The notes: generated by a model from the letters alone, not told the origin. A DNA stretch of 64,000 bases from Nioella sediminis (GCF_001879695.1 NZ_MNBL01000047.1:50923-114922); one strand, 5' to 3'. Counted from the first letter of the stretch, positions 6,249 through 16,400 are shown. Numbers and translations: made by a program.

Positions 6249-8222
6249 ATGATCGTAGAGCTTGGACATTTCACCCTCATTCTCGCCTTTGCCGTCTCGA
6301 TCTTCCAGACGGTGGTGCCCCTTGTCGGGGCCCATAAGGGCTGGCCCGAATGGATGGCCGCCGCTGCCCCCGCCGCGAGCGCGCAATTCCTTCTGACGGC
6401 CGTCAGCTTCGGCGCGCTGACCTTTGCATTCGTGACCTCCGATTTCTCGGTGGCGCTGGTAACCGCGAATTCACATACGCTGAAGCCACTGCTCTACAAG
6501 ATCACCGGGGTCTGGGGAAATCATGAGGGCTCGCTGCTGCTTTGGGTGTTGATCCTGACCCTGTTCGGGGCCATGGCCGCGTGGTTCGGGGGCAACCTGC
6601 CGCCGCGTCTGCGCGCGCGGGTTCTGGGGGTGCAAAGCAGCATCGGCGTGGCCTTCTTCGCCTTTATCCTGTTTACCTCGAACCCGTTCCTGCGGCTGGA
6701 AAGCCCGCCGATGAATGGGGGCGATCTGAACCCGCTCTTGCAGGATCCCGGCCTGGCCTTTCATCCGCCCTTTCTCTACCTGGGCTATGTGGGCCTCAGC
6801 ATGGCGTTTTCCTTTGCGGTCGCCGCCCTGCTGGAGGGCCGTGTGGATGCCGCCTGGGGCCGGTGGGTGCGGCCCTGGACATTGGCCGCCTGGCTGTTCC
6901 TGACCATCGGCATCGGGCTTGGGTCCTGGTGGGCCTATTACGAGCTTGGCTGGGGTGGCTTCTGGTTCTGGGATCCCGTTGAAAACGCCAGCTTCATGCC
7001 CTGGCTGATCTCGGCGGCCTTGCTGCATTCGGCTATCGTGGTGGAAAAGCGCGAGGCGCTGAAAAGCTGGACGATCCTTCTGGCGATCCTGGCCTTCGGC
7101 TTCTCGCTCATTGGCACCTTCATCGTGCGCTCGGGCGTTATCACCTCTGTTCATGCCTTTGCAAATGACCCGGAGCGCGGCGTGTTCATTCTGTTCATCC
7201 TGGCGTTCTTCATGGGCGGGGCTTTCCTGCTATTTGCCCTGCGGGCAGGCGCGATGGAGGCCAAGGGCGTGTTCGGTCTTGTCAGTCGCGAAAGCGCACT
7301 TGTGCTGAACAATGTGCTTCTGGCTGTGTCCTGTTTCGTTGTCTTCATTGGAACGATCTGGCCGCTTCTGTCCGAGATGTTCTTTGACCGGACCCTGTCG
7401 GTCGGGCCGCCCTTTTTCAACGCGGCCTTCTCGCCCTTTGTCTTCGTTCTGGCCGTGGCGCTGCCGATCGGCTCGGTGATGCCGTGGAAACGGGCCAGTA
7501 TCGGACGGGCCATGCGTCAGCAGATGCCGGCGGCCGTGCTGGCCTTGGCGGGCGGGTTGCTGGCCTATGCCGTCTTTACCGGGCATTCGGCCATCGGACC
7601 GGTGTTCATCGCGCTGGCGGTCTGGCTGGTGGCCGGGGCGGTCGTCGACCTGTTCACCCGTACCGGGCGCGGGGCGCTTGGGGCGCGTCTGTCCCGCCTG
7701 ACCCGGCTGCCGCGGGCGGATTGGGGCAAGGCGGTGGCGCATGCGGGCTTTGGGCTGACACTGTTTGGCGTCGCCGCCCTGACCACCTATGAATCGGAGG
7801 ACATCCGTATTGCCCGGCTCGGCGAAGCCTTCGACGTCGGCCCCTACGAGATCACCCTGGCCGCCGTGAGAGAGCATGAGGGGCCGAACTATATCGCCCT
7901 GATGGGAACCGTCGAAGTGGCACGGGACGGAGACGTGGTGTCCACCCTGCATCCCGAGCGGCGCTTCTATCCGGTGGCGGGCATGCCCACGACCGAGGCG
8001 GCCATCGACAATGGCGTGTCCCGCGATGTCTATGTCGTTCTTGGCGAACCGCAGCAGGGGGGCTTCGCCCTGCGCACCTATATCAAGCCCTGGGCAAACT
8101 GGATCTGGGGCGGGTCGATCATCATGGCGCTTGGCGGGCTGCTGTCCCTGTCAGACCGGCGATACCGGGTTGCGGCCGGAGCACGCCGTCAGGCCGAACC
8201 GAAGGGAGTGCCCGCGGAATGA
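6249..8222 (+). CDS. ccmF: cytochrome c heme lyase subunit CcmF
   Basis: A 657-residue polytopic inner-membrane protein, CcmF, which with CcmH and CcmI attaches heme to apocytochrome c on the periplasmic side. The heme-handling WWD domain is seen as WWAYYELGWGGFWFWDPVEN beginning at Trp227, and His-containing loops of the family flank it. Length and many hydrophobic segments fit the family (about 640-660). Start 6249 gives MIVELGHFTLILAF, a typical CcmF beginning; the ORF extends upstream into the repeat region without support. The stop overlaps the ccmH start (ATGA), so the two are coupled. Confidence 0.95.
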   Translation: MIVELGHFTLILAFAVSIFQTVVPLVGAHKGWPEWMAAAAPAASAQFLLTAVSFGALTFAFVTSDFSVALVTANSHTLKPLLYKITGVWGNHEGSLLLWVLILTLFGAMAAWFGGNLPPRLRARVLGVQSSIGVAFFAFILFTSNPFLRLESPPMNGGDLNPLLQDPGLAFHPPFLYLGYVGLSMAFSFAVAALLEGRVDAAWGRWVRPWTLAAWLFLTIGIGLGSWWAYYELGWGGFWFWDPVENASFMPWLISAALLHSAIVVEKREALKSWTILLAILAFGFSLIGTFIVRSGVITSVHAFANDPERGVFILFILAFFMGGAFLLFALRAGAMEAKGVFGLVSRESALVLNNVLLAVSCFVVFIGTIWPLLSEMFFDRTLSVGPPFFNAAFSPFVFVLAVALPIGSVMPWKRASIGRAMRQQMPAAVLALAGGLLAYAVFTGHSAIGPVFIALAVWLVAGAVVDLFTRTGRGALGARLSRLTRLPRADWGKAVAHAGFGLTLFGVAALTTYESEDIRIARLGEAFDVGPYEITLAAVREHEGPNYIALMGTVEVARDGDVVSTLHPERRFYPVAGMPTTEAAIDNGVSRDVYVVLGEPQQGGFALRTYIKPWANWIWGGSIIMALGGLLSLSDRRYRVAAGARRQAEPKGVPAE

Positions 8223-8680
8223 AGCGGCTCTTGCTGATACTGTGCCTGTTGGCCTCCCCGCTTTGGGCGGTCGAACCGGATGAAATGCTGGCCGATCCGG
8301 TCCTTGAGGAACGGGCAAGGGACATCTCGGCCGGGCTGCGCTGCGTGGTCTGTCGCAACGAATCGATCGACGAAAGCAATGCGGACCTGGCGCGGGATCT
8401 GCGGCTCTTGGTGCGCGAACGGCTGGTCGAGGGCGACAGCGATGACGAGGTTGTGGACTATATCGTCGAGCGCTATGGCGAATACGTTCTGCTCAGGCCG
8501 ACGCTGACCGGGTCTAACCTGGTATTGTGGCTGGCGGGGCCGGGCATGGCGCTGATCGGTCTGGGGCTGGCCTTCGGATATCTTCGCAGCCAGTCACGGC
8601 GGAAAGCCGAGGGAGAGGCCGCTCCGACCGGGCTCTCTGATGCGGAGCAGGCGCGGCTGCGGCAGATCATGGAAGACTGA
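8219..8680 (+). CDS. ccmH: cytochrome c maturation thiol oxidoreductase CcmH (CycL)
   Basis: A 153-residue protein with an N-terminal signal or anchor (MKRLLLILCLLASPLWA), a redox-active LRCVVCR motif with Cys42 and Cys45, and a C-terminal transmembrane segment (about 100-122). CcmH keeps apocytochrome CXXCH cysteines reduced for heme ligation by CcmF. The family motif is usually LRCxxCQ; here Arg replaces Gln at the last position, as in other alphaproteobacteria. It overlaps ccmF by 4 nt and is followed by a crotonase gene 79 bp on. Confidence 0.93.
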   Translation: MKRLLLILCLLASPLWAVEPDEMLADPVLEERARDISAGLRCVVCRNESIDESNADLARDLRLLVRERLVEGDSDDEVVDYIVERYGEYVLLRPTLTGSNLVLWLAGPGMALIGLGLAFGYLRSQSRRKAEGEAAPTGLSDAEQARLRQIMED

Positions 8681-8759
8681 CGCCGCGTTGCCCTTCCGGT
8701 CGGGCGGCTTGGCCCTTATCTGTCAGGGCGATTGCGCAAGACCGAGGGAATGCACGGCC

Positions 8760-9536
8760 ATGGACTACCAGACACTTACCAGCGATTTGCACGACGGCGT
8801 TGCTGTCATTACCCTGCGGCGTCCGGATGTGATGAACTCCTTCAACACCCAGATGCGGGCCGAGCTGTGCCACGCGGTTCAGATGGCGGGACAAGCAGCG
8901 CGCGTGGGCGTTATCACGGGGGAGGGGCGTGCCTTTTCCGCCGGGCAGGATCTGGGCGATACCGGCAATCTCAACGATCTGAACCTCGAAAAACTTCTGC
9001 GCGATGAATATTCCCCGATCCTGCGCGCCATTGCAGAGGTGCCGATTCCGATCATCGCGGCGGTGAACGGGGTCGCGGCGGGCGCGGGGGCCAATATCGC
9101 GCTGGCCTGTGACGTGGTGATCGCGGCGGAAAGCGCATCCTTCATGCAGGCGTTTTCCAAGATCGGGCTGATCCCCGACGCGGGCGGCACCTATACGCTG
9201 CCGCGCAAGGTTGGCTTTGCCAAGGCCATGGGGTTGGCGCTCTTTGCCGAAAAGCTCTCTGCACGCGAGGCCGATGAGATGGGGCTGATCTGGGAAGCGG
9301 TGGACGATGCCAGCTTCGAGGCGCATTGGCGGGCTCGCGCGCAGCATCTGGCAAGCGGCCCGACACAGGCCTTTTCCCGGATCAAACAGGCGATGCGGGA
9401 CAGTCTTGGCAACGATCTTGAGGACCAGCTGATGCTGGAGGCCCGGCTGCAAGGTCAGGCCGGCAAGTCCCGCGATTTCAAGGAAGGGGTTCTGGCGTTT
9501 CTGGAAAAGCGACCGGCGCATTTCGAGGGACGGTAA
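8760..9536 (+). CDS. enoyl-CoA hydratase/isomerase, PaaG-like
   Basis: A 258-residue crotonase-fold protein. It resembles PaaG, the 2-(1,2-epoxy-1,2-dihydrophenyl)acetyl-CoA isomerase: SAGQDL oxyanion segment, AVNGVAAGAGANIAL, and the block SKIGLIPDAGGTYTLPR with the acid Asp140 where PaaG has its catalytic Asp; the C-terminal FKEGVLAFLEKRPAHFEG also matches PaaG-type ends. No other phenylacetate degradation gene is in the window, so the true substrate is open. Start 8760 is the first ATG giving a standard N-terminus (MDYQTL); GAGGG lies 11 nt upstream. It follows ccmH on the same strand and may be cotranscribed. Confidence 0.82.
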   Translation: MDYQTLTSDLHDGVAVITLRRPDVMNSFNTQMRAELCHAVQMAGQAARVGVITGEGRAFSAGQDLGDTGNLNDLNLEKLLRDEYSPILRAIAEVPIPIIAAVNGVAAGAGANIALACDVVIAAESASFMQAFSKIGLIPDAGGTYTLPRKVGFAKAMGLALFAEKLSAREADEMGLIWEAVDDASFEAHWRARAQHLASGPTQAFSRIKQAMRDSLGNDLEDQLMLEARLQGQAGKSRDFKEGVLAFLEKRPAHFEGR

Positions 9537-9551
9537 TCACCGGGCGCGGGG

Positions 9552-9593
9552 AAGGCTTTTGCAAAAGCCTTTCAAGGATCTTGCAAGATCCTT
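9552..9593. repeat. pair of 20-bp perfect palindromes, TTGCAA centre
   Basis: AAGGCTTTTGCAAAAGCCTT (9552-9571) and AAGGATCTTGCAAGATCCTT (9574-9593) are both perfect palindromes separated by TC. They lie between the convergent ends of the PaaG-like and DUF1289 genes. Related groups occur at 13063, 17072 and 33897. Confidence 0.85.
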
Positions 9594-9625
9594 CCACCGT
9601 CCGGTTCGGACGTATTGAACGATTG

Positions 9626-9862
9626 TCAGAGGCCGCGCTTCAGTCGGGCCGAGCGACCGCCCCGTCGCTTCTGGATCAGGTTTTGGCGCCCCGGCAGCTC
9701 CGCCATGATGCGGCGGCGATCCTCGGGCGACATGCGGCTCCAGGCCCCGATTTCGTCGATGGAGCGCAGGCAGCCGGTGCACAGCCGCGCCTCGGGATGC
9801 ACCACGCAGATCTTCACGCAGGGGCTTTCGATCTCGTCGCGTTTCCAGACCTGATCCGTCAT
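9626..9862 (-). CDS. DUF1289 family small zinc-ribbon-like protein
   Basis: A 78-residue protein with the DUF1289 pattern SPCVKIC then LCTGCLRSIDEIGAW: Cys15, Cys19, Cys28 and Cys31 probably bind one metal ion. The tail is Arg-rich (KRRGGRSARLKRG), suggesting nucleic acid contact, but no function is known for the family. Its start overlaps the ruvX stop by 4 nt, so it is the last gene of ccmI-ruvX-DUF1289. The next feature downstream is a palindrome pair. Confidence 0.85.
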   Translation of the reverse strand: MTDQVWKRDEIESPCVKICVVHPEARLCTGCLRSIDEIGAWSRMSPEDRRRIMAELPGRQNLIQKRRGGRSARLKRGL

Positions 9863-10338
9863 CCATCGGCACCTTTCAAATGGGCCAGCCTGTCCAGCAC
9901 CCCTTGCAGGATAAACCCGGCGGCAACATGGTCGATCACCTCTGCGCGACGTTTTCGGGACGTATCCGCCTCCAACAGTGCCCGTTCGGCGGCCACGGTG
10001 GACAGGCGTTCATCCCAGAAAGAGATGGGCATATCCACCAGCCGGTCCAGATTGCGGGCAAAGGCGCGGGTGGCCTGGGCGCGCGGCCCCTCTGTGCCAT
10101 CCATGTTCATTGGCAAGCCAAGTACAAGACCGCCAACAGACCGATGCGACAGGATCTTCTGCAAGGCCGCAGCATCCTGGGTGAATTTCACCCTGCGGAT
10201 GGTTTCCAGCGGCGTCGAGACGCTGAGGAACGGGTCGGATACGGCCACGCCGATGGTCTTGGTGCCAAGATCGAGCCCGGCAAGGGCGCGCATGGGCGGC
10301 AGGGCGGCGGCAAACGCCGCAACATCTTCGAAGATCAC
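9859..10338 (-). CDS. ruvX: RuvX/YqgF, Holliday junction resolvase-like nuclease
   Basis: A 159-residue RNase H-fold protein of the YqgF family, which acts in pre-16S rRNA processing and is annotated as a putative Holliday junction resolvase. Motifs seen are the first catalytic Asp (Asp23 in GLDLGTKTIGVAVSD), VLGLPMNMDGTEGPRA, DERLSTVAAE and the final Asp in IDHVAAGFIL. The N-terminus is about 15 residues longer than many homologues (MIFEDVAAFAAALPPMR), as in other alphaproteobacteria. It overlaps both neighbours by 4 nt. Confidence 0.92.
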   Translation of the reverse strand: MIFEDVAAFAAALPPMRALAGLDLGTKTIGVAVSDPFLSVSTPLETIRRVKFTQDAAALQKILSHRSVGGLVLGLPMNMDGTEGPRAQATRAFARNLDRLVDMPISFWDERLSTVAAERALLEADTSRKRRAEVIDHVAAGFILQGVLDRLAHLKGADG

Positions 10339-11615
10339 TCGTCAGGCTCCCGCAGGGGGGCGTCGTCCGGCAAGGGCGTATCGCCGGCTGCATCAAGCGG
10401 CGCACCCGCTGCACGGATGATTTCAAGCGCCGCATCGGACCGTGCAAAGGCGGACAGGGCCTCCTGGTAGATCGGCCGCGCCCGGTCCGGTTGCCCCAGC
10501 ACGATATAGGCAGAGATCAGCCGCGCCCATTCCTCTGGCGTGCCGCCCTCGTTGGCCAGTCGTTCCGAAAGGCCCGCAACCATGCTCTCGATCATCGCCT
10601 GACGATCCGCTGCCGACATCGCGCCTGCGGCCTCGATGTCCTCGGCAGTTGGGCCAGGCTGGTTGGGCAGGGGCGGCTGCGGCAGTTGTTCGACCGAGAT
10701 GTCATCGCCCGCCATGGCCGCGACAATCTCGATCTGTTCACGAATGGCGGTCAGCCAGGGTGCGTCGGGCTCGCTGTCGGCCAAGAGGTTACGCCAGATC
10801 GGATAGCCCAGATCGGGGCGGCCCTGTTGGGCATACATCAGCCCGACGTAATAGCGCGCGGCACCGTTCATGCGATCTTCCTGCAGGACGCTGTTCAGCA
10901 GCGCCTCGGCCTCCGGCGAGACATAGCCACCGGCGGCCATGAACATCATCTCGGCCAGGTCCAGCCGATGCTGCGCCGTGGCCTCGTCCCCCAAGACCTC
11001 GATCAGGTGCGCCTGTGCCGTTCGGGCCGCGACATAGTTGCCAACGCGCGCCTCCTCGAAGGCCAGTAGGCGCAGCCCCTCCGGTTCATCGGGATGGTCC
11101 TGCATGGTTTCACGCAGTTCCGCCACCAGTTCGGCGCGGCGCGGGTCCGGGTCTTCGCGAGTCTGGCTGGGGGCGCCCGCCTCTGCCTCCGCTTGGGTCG
11201 GTCGTTCGGCGCGGGCCTGTTCGACGAGGGATATTCGCGTCTCGATCGGCAGGTCCGGGTAGCCCGGCGCACCGATGATGTTATAGAGCCAGAAGGCCCC
11301 CGCAATCACCACGGCAACGCCTGCCACGACGGCAATACGCTGCGGACGCCCGGCATGTGCCTCCGCTGTCTGGGCCTGCAACGCGCGGTCGGCCTCCAGC
11401 ACCCGGCGGGCGACCTCTGTGCGGGTGCGTTCGGCCTCGTCCTCGGTCAGAACCCCACGCGCCAGGTCCTTGTCGATCTCGCGCAACTGGTCACGATAAA
11501 TCTGCAGATCATAGGCCGCCGCCGGATCGGCTGCGTCACGAGACCGCCACGCGGCCATGACCAGCGCCGCGCCGATCAGCAAAGACAGAAGCCCTGCCAG
11601 CATCCAGAAACCCAT
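10335..11615 (-). CDS. ccmI: cytochrome c biogenesis protein CcmI
   Basis: A 426-residue protein with two N-terminal transmembrane helices (MGFWMLAGLLSLLIGAALVM and a second near 100-120) enclosing a coiled-coil cytoplasmic loop with LREIDKDLARGVLTEDEAER, then a large periplasmic TPR region. CcmI holds apocytochrome c for the CcmFH lyase. It faces ccmF-ccmH across the crotonase gene, so the heme ligation genes are in two convergent transcription units. Start 11615 has GGAGGG 4 nt upstream. Pro-rich patches near residues 320-330 and at the C-terminus look disordered. Confidence 0.9.
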   Translation of the reverse strand: MGFWMLAGLLSLLIGAALVMAAWRSRDAADPAAAYDLQIYRDQLREIDKDLARGVLTEDEAERTRTEVARRVLEADRALQAQTAEAHAGRPQRIAVVAGVAVVIAGAFWLYNIIGAPGYPDLPIETRISLVEQARAERPTQAEAEAGAPSQTREDPDPRRAELVAELRETMQDHPDEPEGLRLLAFEEARVGNYVAARTAQAHLIEVLGDEATAQHRLDLAEMMFMAAGGYVSPEAEALLNSVLQEDRMNGAARYYVGLMYAQQGRPDLGYPIWRNLLADSEPDAPWLTAIREQIEIVAAMAGDDISVEQLPQPPLPNQPGPTAEDIEAAGAMSAADRQAMIESMVAGLSERLANEGGTPEEWARLISAYIVLGQPDRARPIYQEALSAFARSDAALEIIRAAGAPLDAAGDTPLPDDAPLREPDE

Positions 11616-11806
11616 GATCCCTCCGCGCTTAACCTTCTGGACACATCTATACACCGCAAGGCCGTATCAAAAGCCCCAAACCGGCCCGAAAAGCGACATC
11701 CCCCTGCGCGCCTTGTCGCATTTTCCTTGCGAAATGCCGCCGGGGGGTGGACCGGATCGGGCGCAATCCAGCATGTAGTTCGGGCACGCAGCCGTCGGGG
11801 ATTACC

Positions 11807-13051
11807 ATGCGCCGTTATTCCGCCTTTGCCATCGCCCGCGAAGCCGCCCGCTACCATCAGGGATGGGAACGGGCCTGGGCCTCGCCTGAGCCAAAAAAGT
11901 CCTACGATGCGATCATCGTGGGGGCGGGGGGGCACGGGCTCGCCACCGCCTTCTACCTGGGCAAGAACTTCGGGATCACCAATGTGGCGGTGATCGAAAA
12001 GGGCTGGCTCGGCGGCGGCAATACGGGCCGCAACACCACCATCATCCGCTCGAACTACCTGCAGGACGCCTCGGCCGCGATCTATGAAAAGGCGCGTGGT
12101 CTGTATGAGACGATGAGCCAGGACCTGAACTACAACGTCATGTTCAGCCCCCGCGGCGTCATCATGCTGGCCCAGACCCATCACGAGGTGCGCGGCTATC
12201 AGCGCACGGCGCACGCGAACGCGCTGCAGGGGGTGAAGACCGAGTTCATCTCGCCGCAGCGGGTCAAGGAAATCGTGCCGATCATCAATCTCGACGGGCC
12301 GCGCTACCCGGTTCTGGGCGGGCTCTGGCAGGCGCGCGGCGGTACCGCCCGGCATGACGCCGTGGCCTGGGGCTACGCGCGGGCCTGTTCCGACATGGGC
12401 ATGGACATCATCCAGAAAACCGAAGTGACAGGTGTGCGCAAGGAAAACGGCGCAGTCGTGGGCGTTGAGACCTCGCGCGGCTTCATCGGCACCAAGAAAC
12501 TGGGCATCGTCGTGGCGGGCCATTCCGGCGTGCTGGCCGATATGGCGGGCTTCCGGCTGCCCATTGAATCCGTGGCGCTGCAGGCGCTGGTGTCCGAACC
12601 CATCAAGCCCTGCATGGATTGCGTCGTGATGGCCAACACCGTGCATGGCTATATGAGCCAGTCGGACAAGGGCGAGATGGTCATTGGCGGCGGTGCCGAC
12701 GGCTACAACAACTACACGCAGCGCGGGTCGTTCCACCATATCGAGGAAACCGTGCGCGCCCTCGTGGAAACCTTCCCGATGATCAGCCGCCTCAAGCAGC
12801 TGCGCCAGTGGGGCGGGATCGTGGACATGACCGGCGACCGTTCACCCATCCTGTCGAAAACCCCGGTGGAGGGCGTCTTCATCAACTGCGGATGGGGCAC
12901 CGGCGGCTTCAAGGCGATCCCGGGCTCAGGCTGGGGCTTTGCTGAACTGATGGCGCGCGGCTACTCGCCGCTGACCGCCGAGTTTGGCCTCAACCGTTTC
13001 AAGGAAGGCCGCTTCATCGACGAGAGCGTCGCGGCCGGGGTGGCGCACTGA
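11807..13051 (+). CDS. soxB: sarcosine oxidase subunit beta
   Basis: A 414-residue flavoprotein, the catalytic subunit of heterotetrameric sarcosine oxidase, which oxidises N-methylglycine to glycine, passing one carbon to tetrahydrofolate and giving hydrogen peroxide. The dinucleotide fold is AIIVGAGGHGLATAFYLGK near residue 30-50. The block GGTARHDAVAWG with His183 corresponds to the region that holds the covalent FMN in known enzymes; the exact residue is inference. Start 11807 (MRRYSAF) has GGGGA upstream and matches the family N-terminus. First gene of soxBDAG; a palindrome pair separates it from soxD. Confidence 0.93.
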   Translation: MRRYSAFAIAREAARYHQGWERAWASPEPKKSYDAIIVGAGGHGLATAFYLGKNFGITNVAVIEKGWLGGGNTGRNTTIIRSNYLQDASAAIYEKARGLYETMSQDLNYNVMFSPRGVIMLAQTHHEVRGYQRTAHANALQGVKTEFISPQRVKEIVPIINLDGPRYPVLGGLWQARGGTARHDAVAWGYARACSDMGMDIIQKTEVTGVRKENGAVVGVETSRGFIGTKKLGIVVAGHSGVLADMAGFRLPIESVALQALVSEPIKPCMDCVVMANTVHGYMSQSDKGEMVIGGGADGYNNYTQRGSFHHIEETVRALVETFPMISRLKQLRQWGGIVDMTGDRSPILSKTPVEGVFINCGWGTGGFKAIPGSGWGFAELMARGYSPLTAEFGLNRFKEGRFIDESVAAGVAH

Positions 13052-13062
13052 TGGTCGGCAGG

Positions 13063-13114
13063 AAGAATTTTCTGGAAAATTCTTCGGGTCGAAAATTCTT
13101 CCAGAAGAATTTTC
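13063..13114. repeat. two palindromes inside the sox operon
   Basis: AAGAATTTTC-TG-GAAAATTCTT (13063-13084) and GAAAATTCTTC-CA-GAAGAATTTTC (13091-13114) are near-perfect palindromes with 10- and 11-bp arms and 2-nt centres. They lie in the 112-bp soxB-soxD gap, just after the soxB stop, and are strikingly AT-rich for this genome. Confidence 0.8.
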
Positions 13115-13163
13115 CTGCGCCCGGATCGGAAACCGAAGTAATCTACAAGGGGAAGAGCGAGAC

Positions 13164-13487
13164 ATGCTGATCCTGGAATGCCCCTGCTGCGGCGTGATGG
13201 CCGATGAAACCGAGCTTGCCCCCGGTGGCGAGGCGCATCTCAAGCGCTACGGCCCCGGCTCCTCGGACGAGGATTTCGAGGGCTACCTCTTCCACCGCGT
13301 GAACCCCAAGGGCGTGCATTTTGAACGCTGGCGGCACGCGAATGGCTGCGGCAAGTGGTTCCTCGCGGCCCGCTGCACGAACACGCTGGAGGTCTTTGCC
13401 ACCTATTCGGCCCAGACCCCGGAACCGCCCCAACACGTCATTGACGCCATCCGCGCCAAGCGCCCCGACTGGAGCATTGAGGCATGA
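13164..13487 (+). CDS. soxD: sarcosine oxidase subunit delta
   Basis: A 107-residue zinc-binding subunit of heterotetrameric sarcosine oxidase. The zinc ligands are plainly present: Cys6 and Cys9 in LECPCCG and His58 and Cys62 in WRHANGCGKWF. It plays a structural role. Start 13164 has AAGAGCGAG upstream, and the much longer ORF to the left crosses the palindromes without coding support. Its stop overlaps soxA by 4 nt. Confidence 0.93.
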   Translation: MLILECPCCGVMADETELAPGGEAHLKRYGPGSSDEDFEGYLFHRVNPKGVHFERWRHANGCGKWFLAARCTNTLEVFATYSAQTPEPPQHVIDAIRAKRPDWSIEA

Positions 13488-16400
13488 GCACCCGTCTGTC
13501 TTCCGGCGGTCGCCTGATCGACCGCAGCGCCGCCCGCGACTTCACCTTCAACGGCAAGCGCCTGACCGGTTACGCCGGTGATACGCTGGCCTCGGCGCTT
13601 TTGGCCAATGGTCAGACGCTGATGGGCCGGTCGTTCAAATATCACCGTCCGCGCGGCGTCGTCGCCTCGGGCGCGGAAGAACCCAATGCGCTGATGGGCA
13701 TCGGCAAGGGATCGCGGTTCGAGCCGAACCAGCGCGCCACCACAACCGAGCTTTTCGACGGGCTGGAAGCGGAAAGCCAGAACCACTGGCCGAGCCTGGA
13801 ATTCGATGTGGGTGCCGTGAATAACAGCCTCTACAAGTTTTTCCCGGCGGGGTTCTACTACAAGACCTTCATGTTCCCGCGCCCGGCATGGAAGCATCTG
13901 TTTGAACCCATTGTCCGCCACTCCGCCGGACTGGGCAAAGCCCCCAAGGACCGCGACGCGGATCGGTACGAGCATTTCTATGCCTTCGTCGATGTGATGA
14001 TCGTGGGCGGTGGCATTGCAGGGCTACAAGCGGCACTGACCGCAGGTGCCACCGGCGCACGGGTTCTGCTGGTGGAACAAACCGCCCATTGGGGGGGACG
14101 TGCCCCCGTGGACGGGGTCGAGATCGACGGCCAGCCTGCTGATCAATGGATCAAGAACGCCCTGCAAACCCTCGAAGGCATGGACAATGTCCGGGTGCGC
14201 AGCCGTACCATGGCCTCTGGCGTTTATGACCACGGCTATGTTCTGGCCTATGAACGTCTGACCGACCATGCGCCGGAGATGGATGGCCCGCGCCACCGCC
14301 TGTGGCGCATCCGTGCCAAGCAGGTCATCACCGCAACCGGCGCGCTGGAACGGCCCCTGTCTTTCGCAGGCAACGACATTCCGGGCGTCATGCTGGCCTC
14401 TGCCGTGCGCGATTATGTGGTGAACTGGGGGGTCAGCCCCGGCGACCGTACCGTTGTGGTGACCAACAACGACGACGCCTATCGCACCGCGCTGGCGCTG
14501 CACGGGGCCGGTCTGGCCGTGCCCGCCATCGTGGACGCCCGCGCCACCGTGACCGGCGACCTGGCGGAAGCCGCCCGTGCCGCTGGCATCCGGGTGCTGA
14601 CCGGCACCGGCATCGCCTCTGTAAAGGGCAAGAAAGCCGTGACCGGTGTAACCCTTTGTGCCCAAGCTGGCGAGGGCGCGGTGACCGAGGAGATTGCCTG
14701 CGAGGCGGTCGCCATGTCCGGCGGCTGGTCACCGGTGGTGCATCTGTGGTCTCATTGCGGTGGCAAGCTGACCTGGGACGCGGAACAGGCCTGTTTCCGC
14801 CCCGACCATGACCGCGCGCCCACCAGCCATGACGGCAAGCCCTTCGTGACGGCCGCCGGGGCCGCTGATGGTGTGCTTGGCTCTGCCGATGCGCTGGCCT
14901 CCGGCAGCAATGCGGCGGTTGCCGTGGCCCAGGCCCTTGGCCTTTCCGCCACCGCCTCCGCACCGTCCGCCAACGATCCGCATGAAACCCCGTTGGAGCC
15001 TGTCTGGATCATGCCGCAGGGCGCAGGCCCCGCCAAGCGCATGAAGATGTGGCTCGACTATCAGAACGACGTGAAGGTCTCGGACGTGCGGCTTGCTGCG
15101 CAGGAAGGCTATGAAAGCGTTGAACATACCAAGCGCTACACCACGCTCGGCATGGCGACGGATCAGGGGAAGCTCAGCAATATCAACGGTCTGGCGACCC
15201 TTGCCTCGGCGCTGAACGATGAGATCCCGAATGTGGGCACCACCACGTTCCGCCCGCCCTATACCCCCATTTCCATGGGGGCCATCGCGGGCGAGGCGCG
15301 TGGGGACGTGTTCCAGCCGCTGCGCCGCACGCCGATGCATGCCTGGCACGAGGAACAGGGCGCTTATATGGAGCCCGTGGGCCATTGGCGCCGGCCCTAC
15401 TGCTACCCGAAAGCTGGCGAAACCCACGAACAAGCGGTCCACCGCGAGGTTCTGGCGACCCGCAACAGCCTTGGCCTGCTCGATGCCTCGACCCTTGGCA
15501 AGATCATCGTCAAGGGCCCCGATGCGGGCCGCTTCATGGACATGCTCTACACCAACATGATGAGCACCCTGAAGCCCGGCAAATGCCGCTATGGCCTGAT
15601 GTGCAACGAAAACGGCTTCCTGATGGATGACGGCGTCGTGGCGCGGATCGACGAAGATACCTTCCTTGTCCACACCACCTCGGGCGGGGCGGAGCATACT
15701 CACGCCCATATGGAAGACTGGCTGCAATGCGAATGGTGGGACTGGAAGGTCCATACCGTCAACGTGACCGAGCAATATGCGCAGGTCGCCGTTGTCGGAC
15801 CCAATGCGCGGAAACTGCTGGAAAAACTGGGCACGGATATGGACCTATCGGCCGAGGCGCTGCCCTTCATGGGGTGGGCTGAGGGCAAGATCGGCGGCTT
15901 CAACACCCGCGTCTTCCGTATCTCCTTCTCGGGCGAGCTCAGCTTCGAGATTGCCGTTCCCGCCAGCCAGGGCCGCGCCTTCTGGGACGCGCTGCATGCG
16001 GCAGGTGCGGAATGGAACGCCACCGCGTACGGCACCGAGGCGCTTCACATCATGCGGGCCGAGAAGGGCTTCATCATGATCGGCGATGAAACCGATGGCA
16101 CCGTGATCCCGCAGGATCTGGGGCTTGGATGGGCGATCTCGAAGAAGAAAGAAGACTACCTGGGCAAACGCGCGCAGGAACGCAGCCATATGACCGATCC
16201 GACCCGCTGGAAACTGGTGGGGCTGGAAACGGTGGATGGCTCGGTCATTCCCGATGGCTCCTACGCCGTGGCCTCTGGCACCAATGCCAATGGGCAGGGC
16301 AATACCCAGGGCCGGATCACCTCGACCTATCATTCGCCCACTCTGGGCAAGGGCATCGCCATGGGGCTGGTTCTGAACGGGCCGGACCGGATGGGCGAAG

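Noticed and set aside
8760..9536. Reading the crotonase as evidence of a phenylacetate pathway
   Set aside because: No paaA-E, paaK or paaZ gene is in the window; only the isomerase-like sequence supports it.
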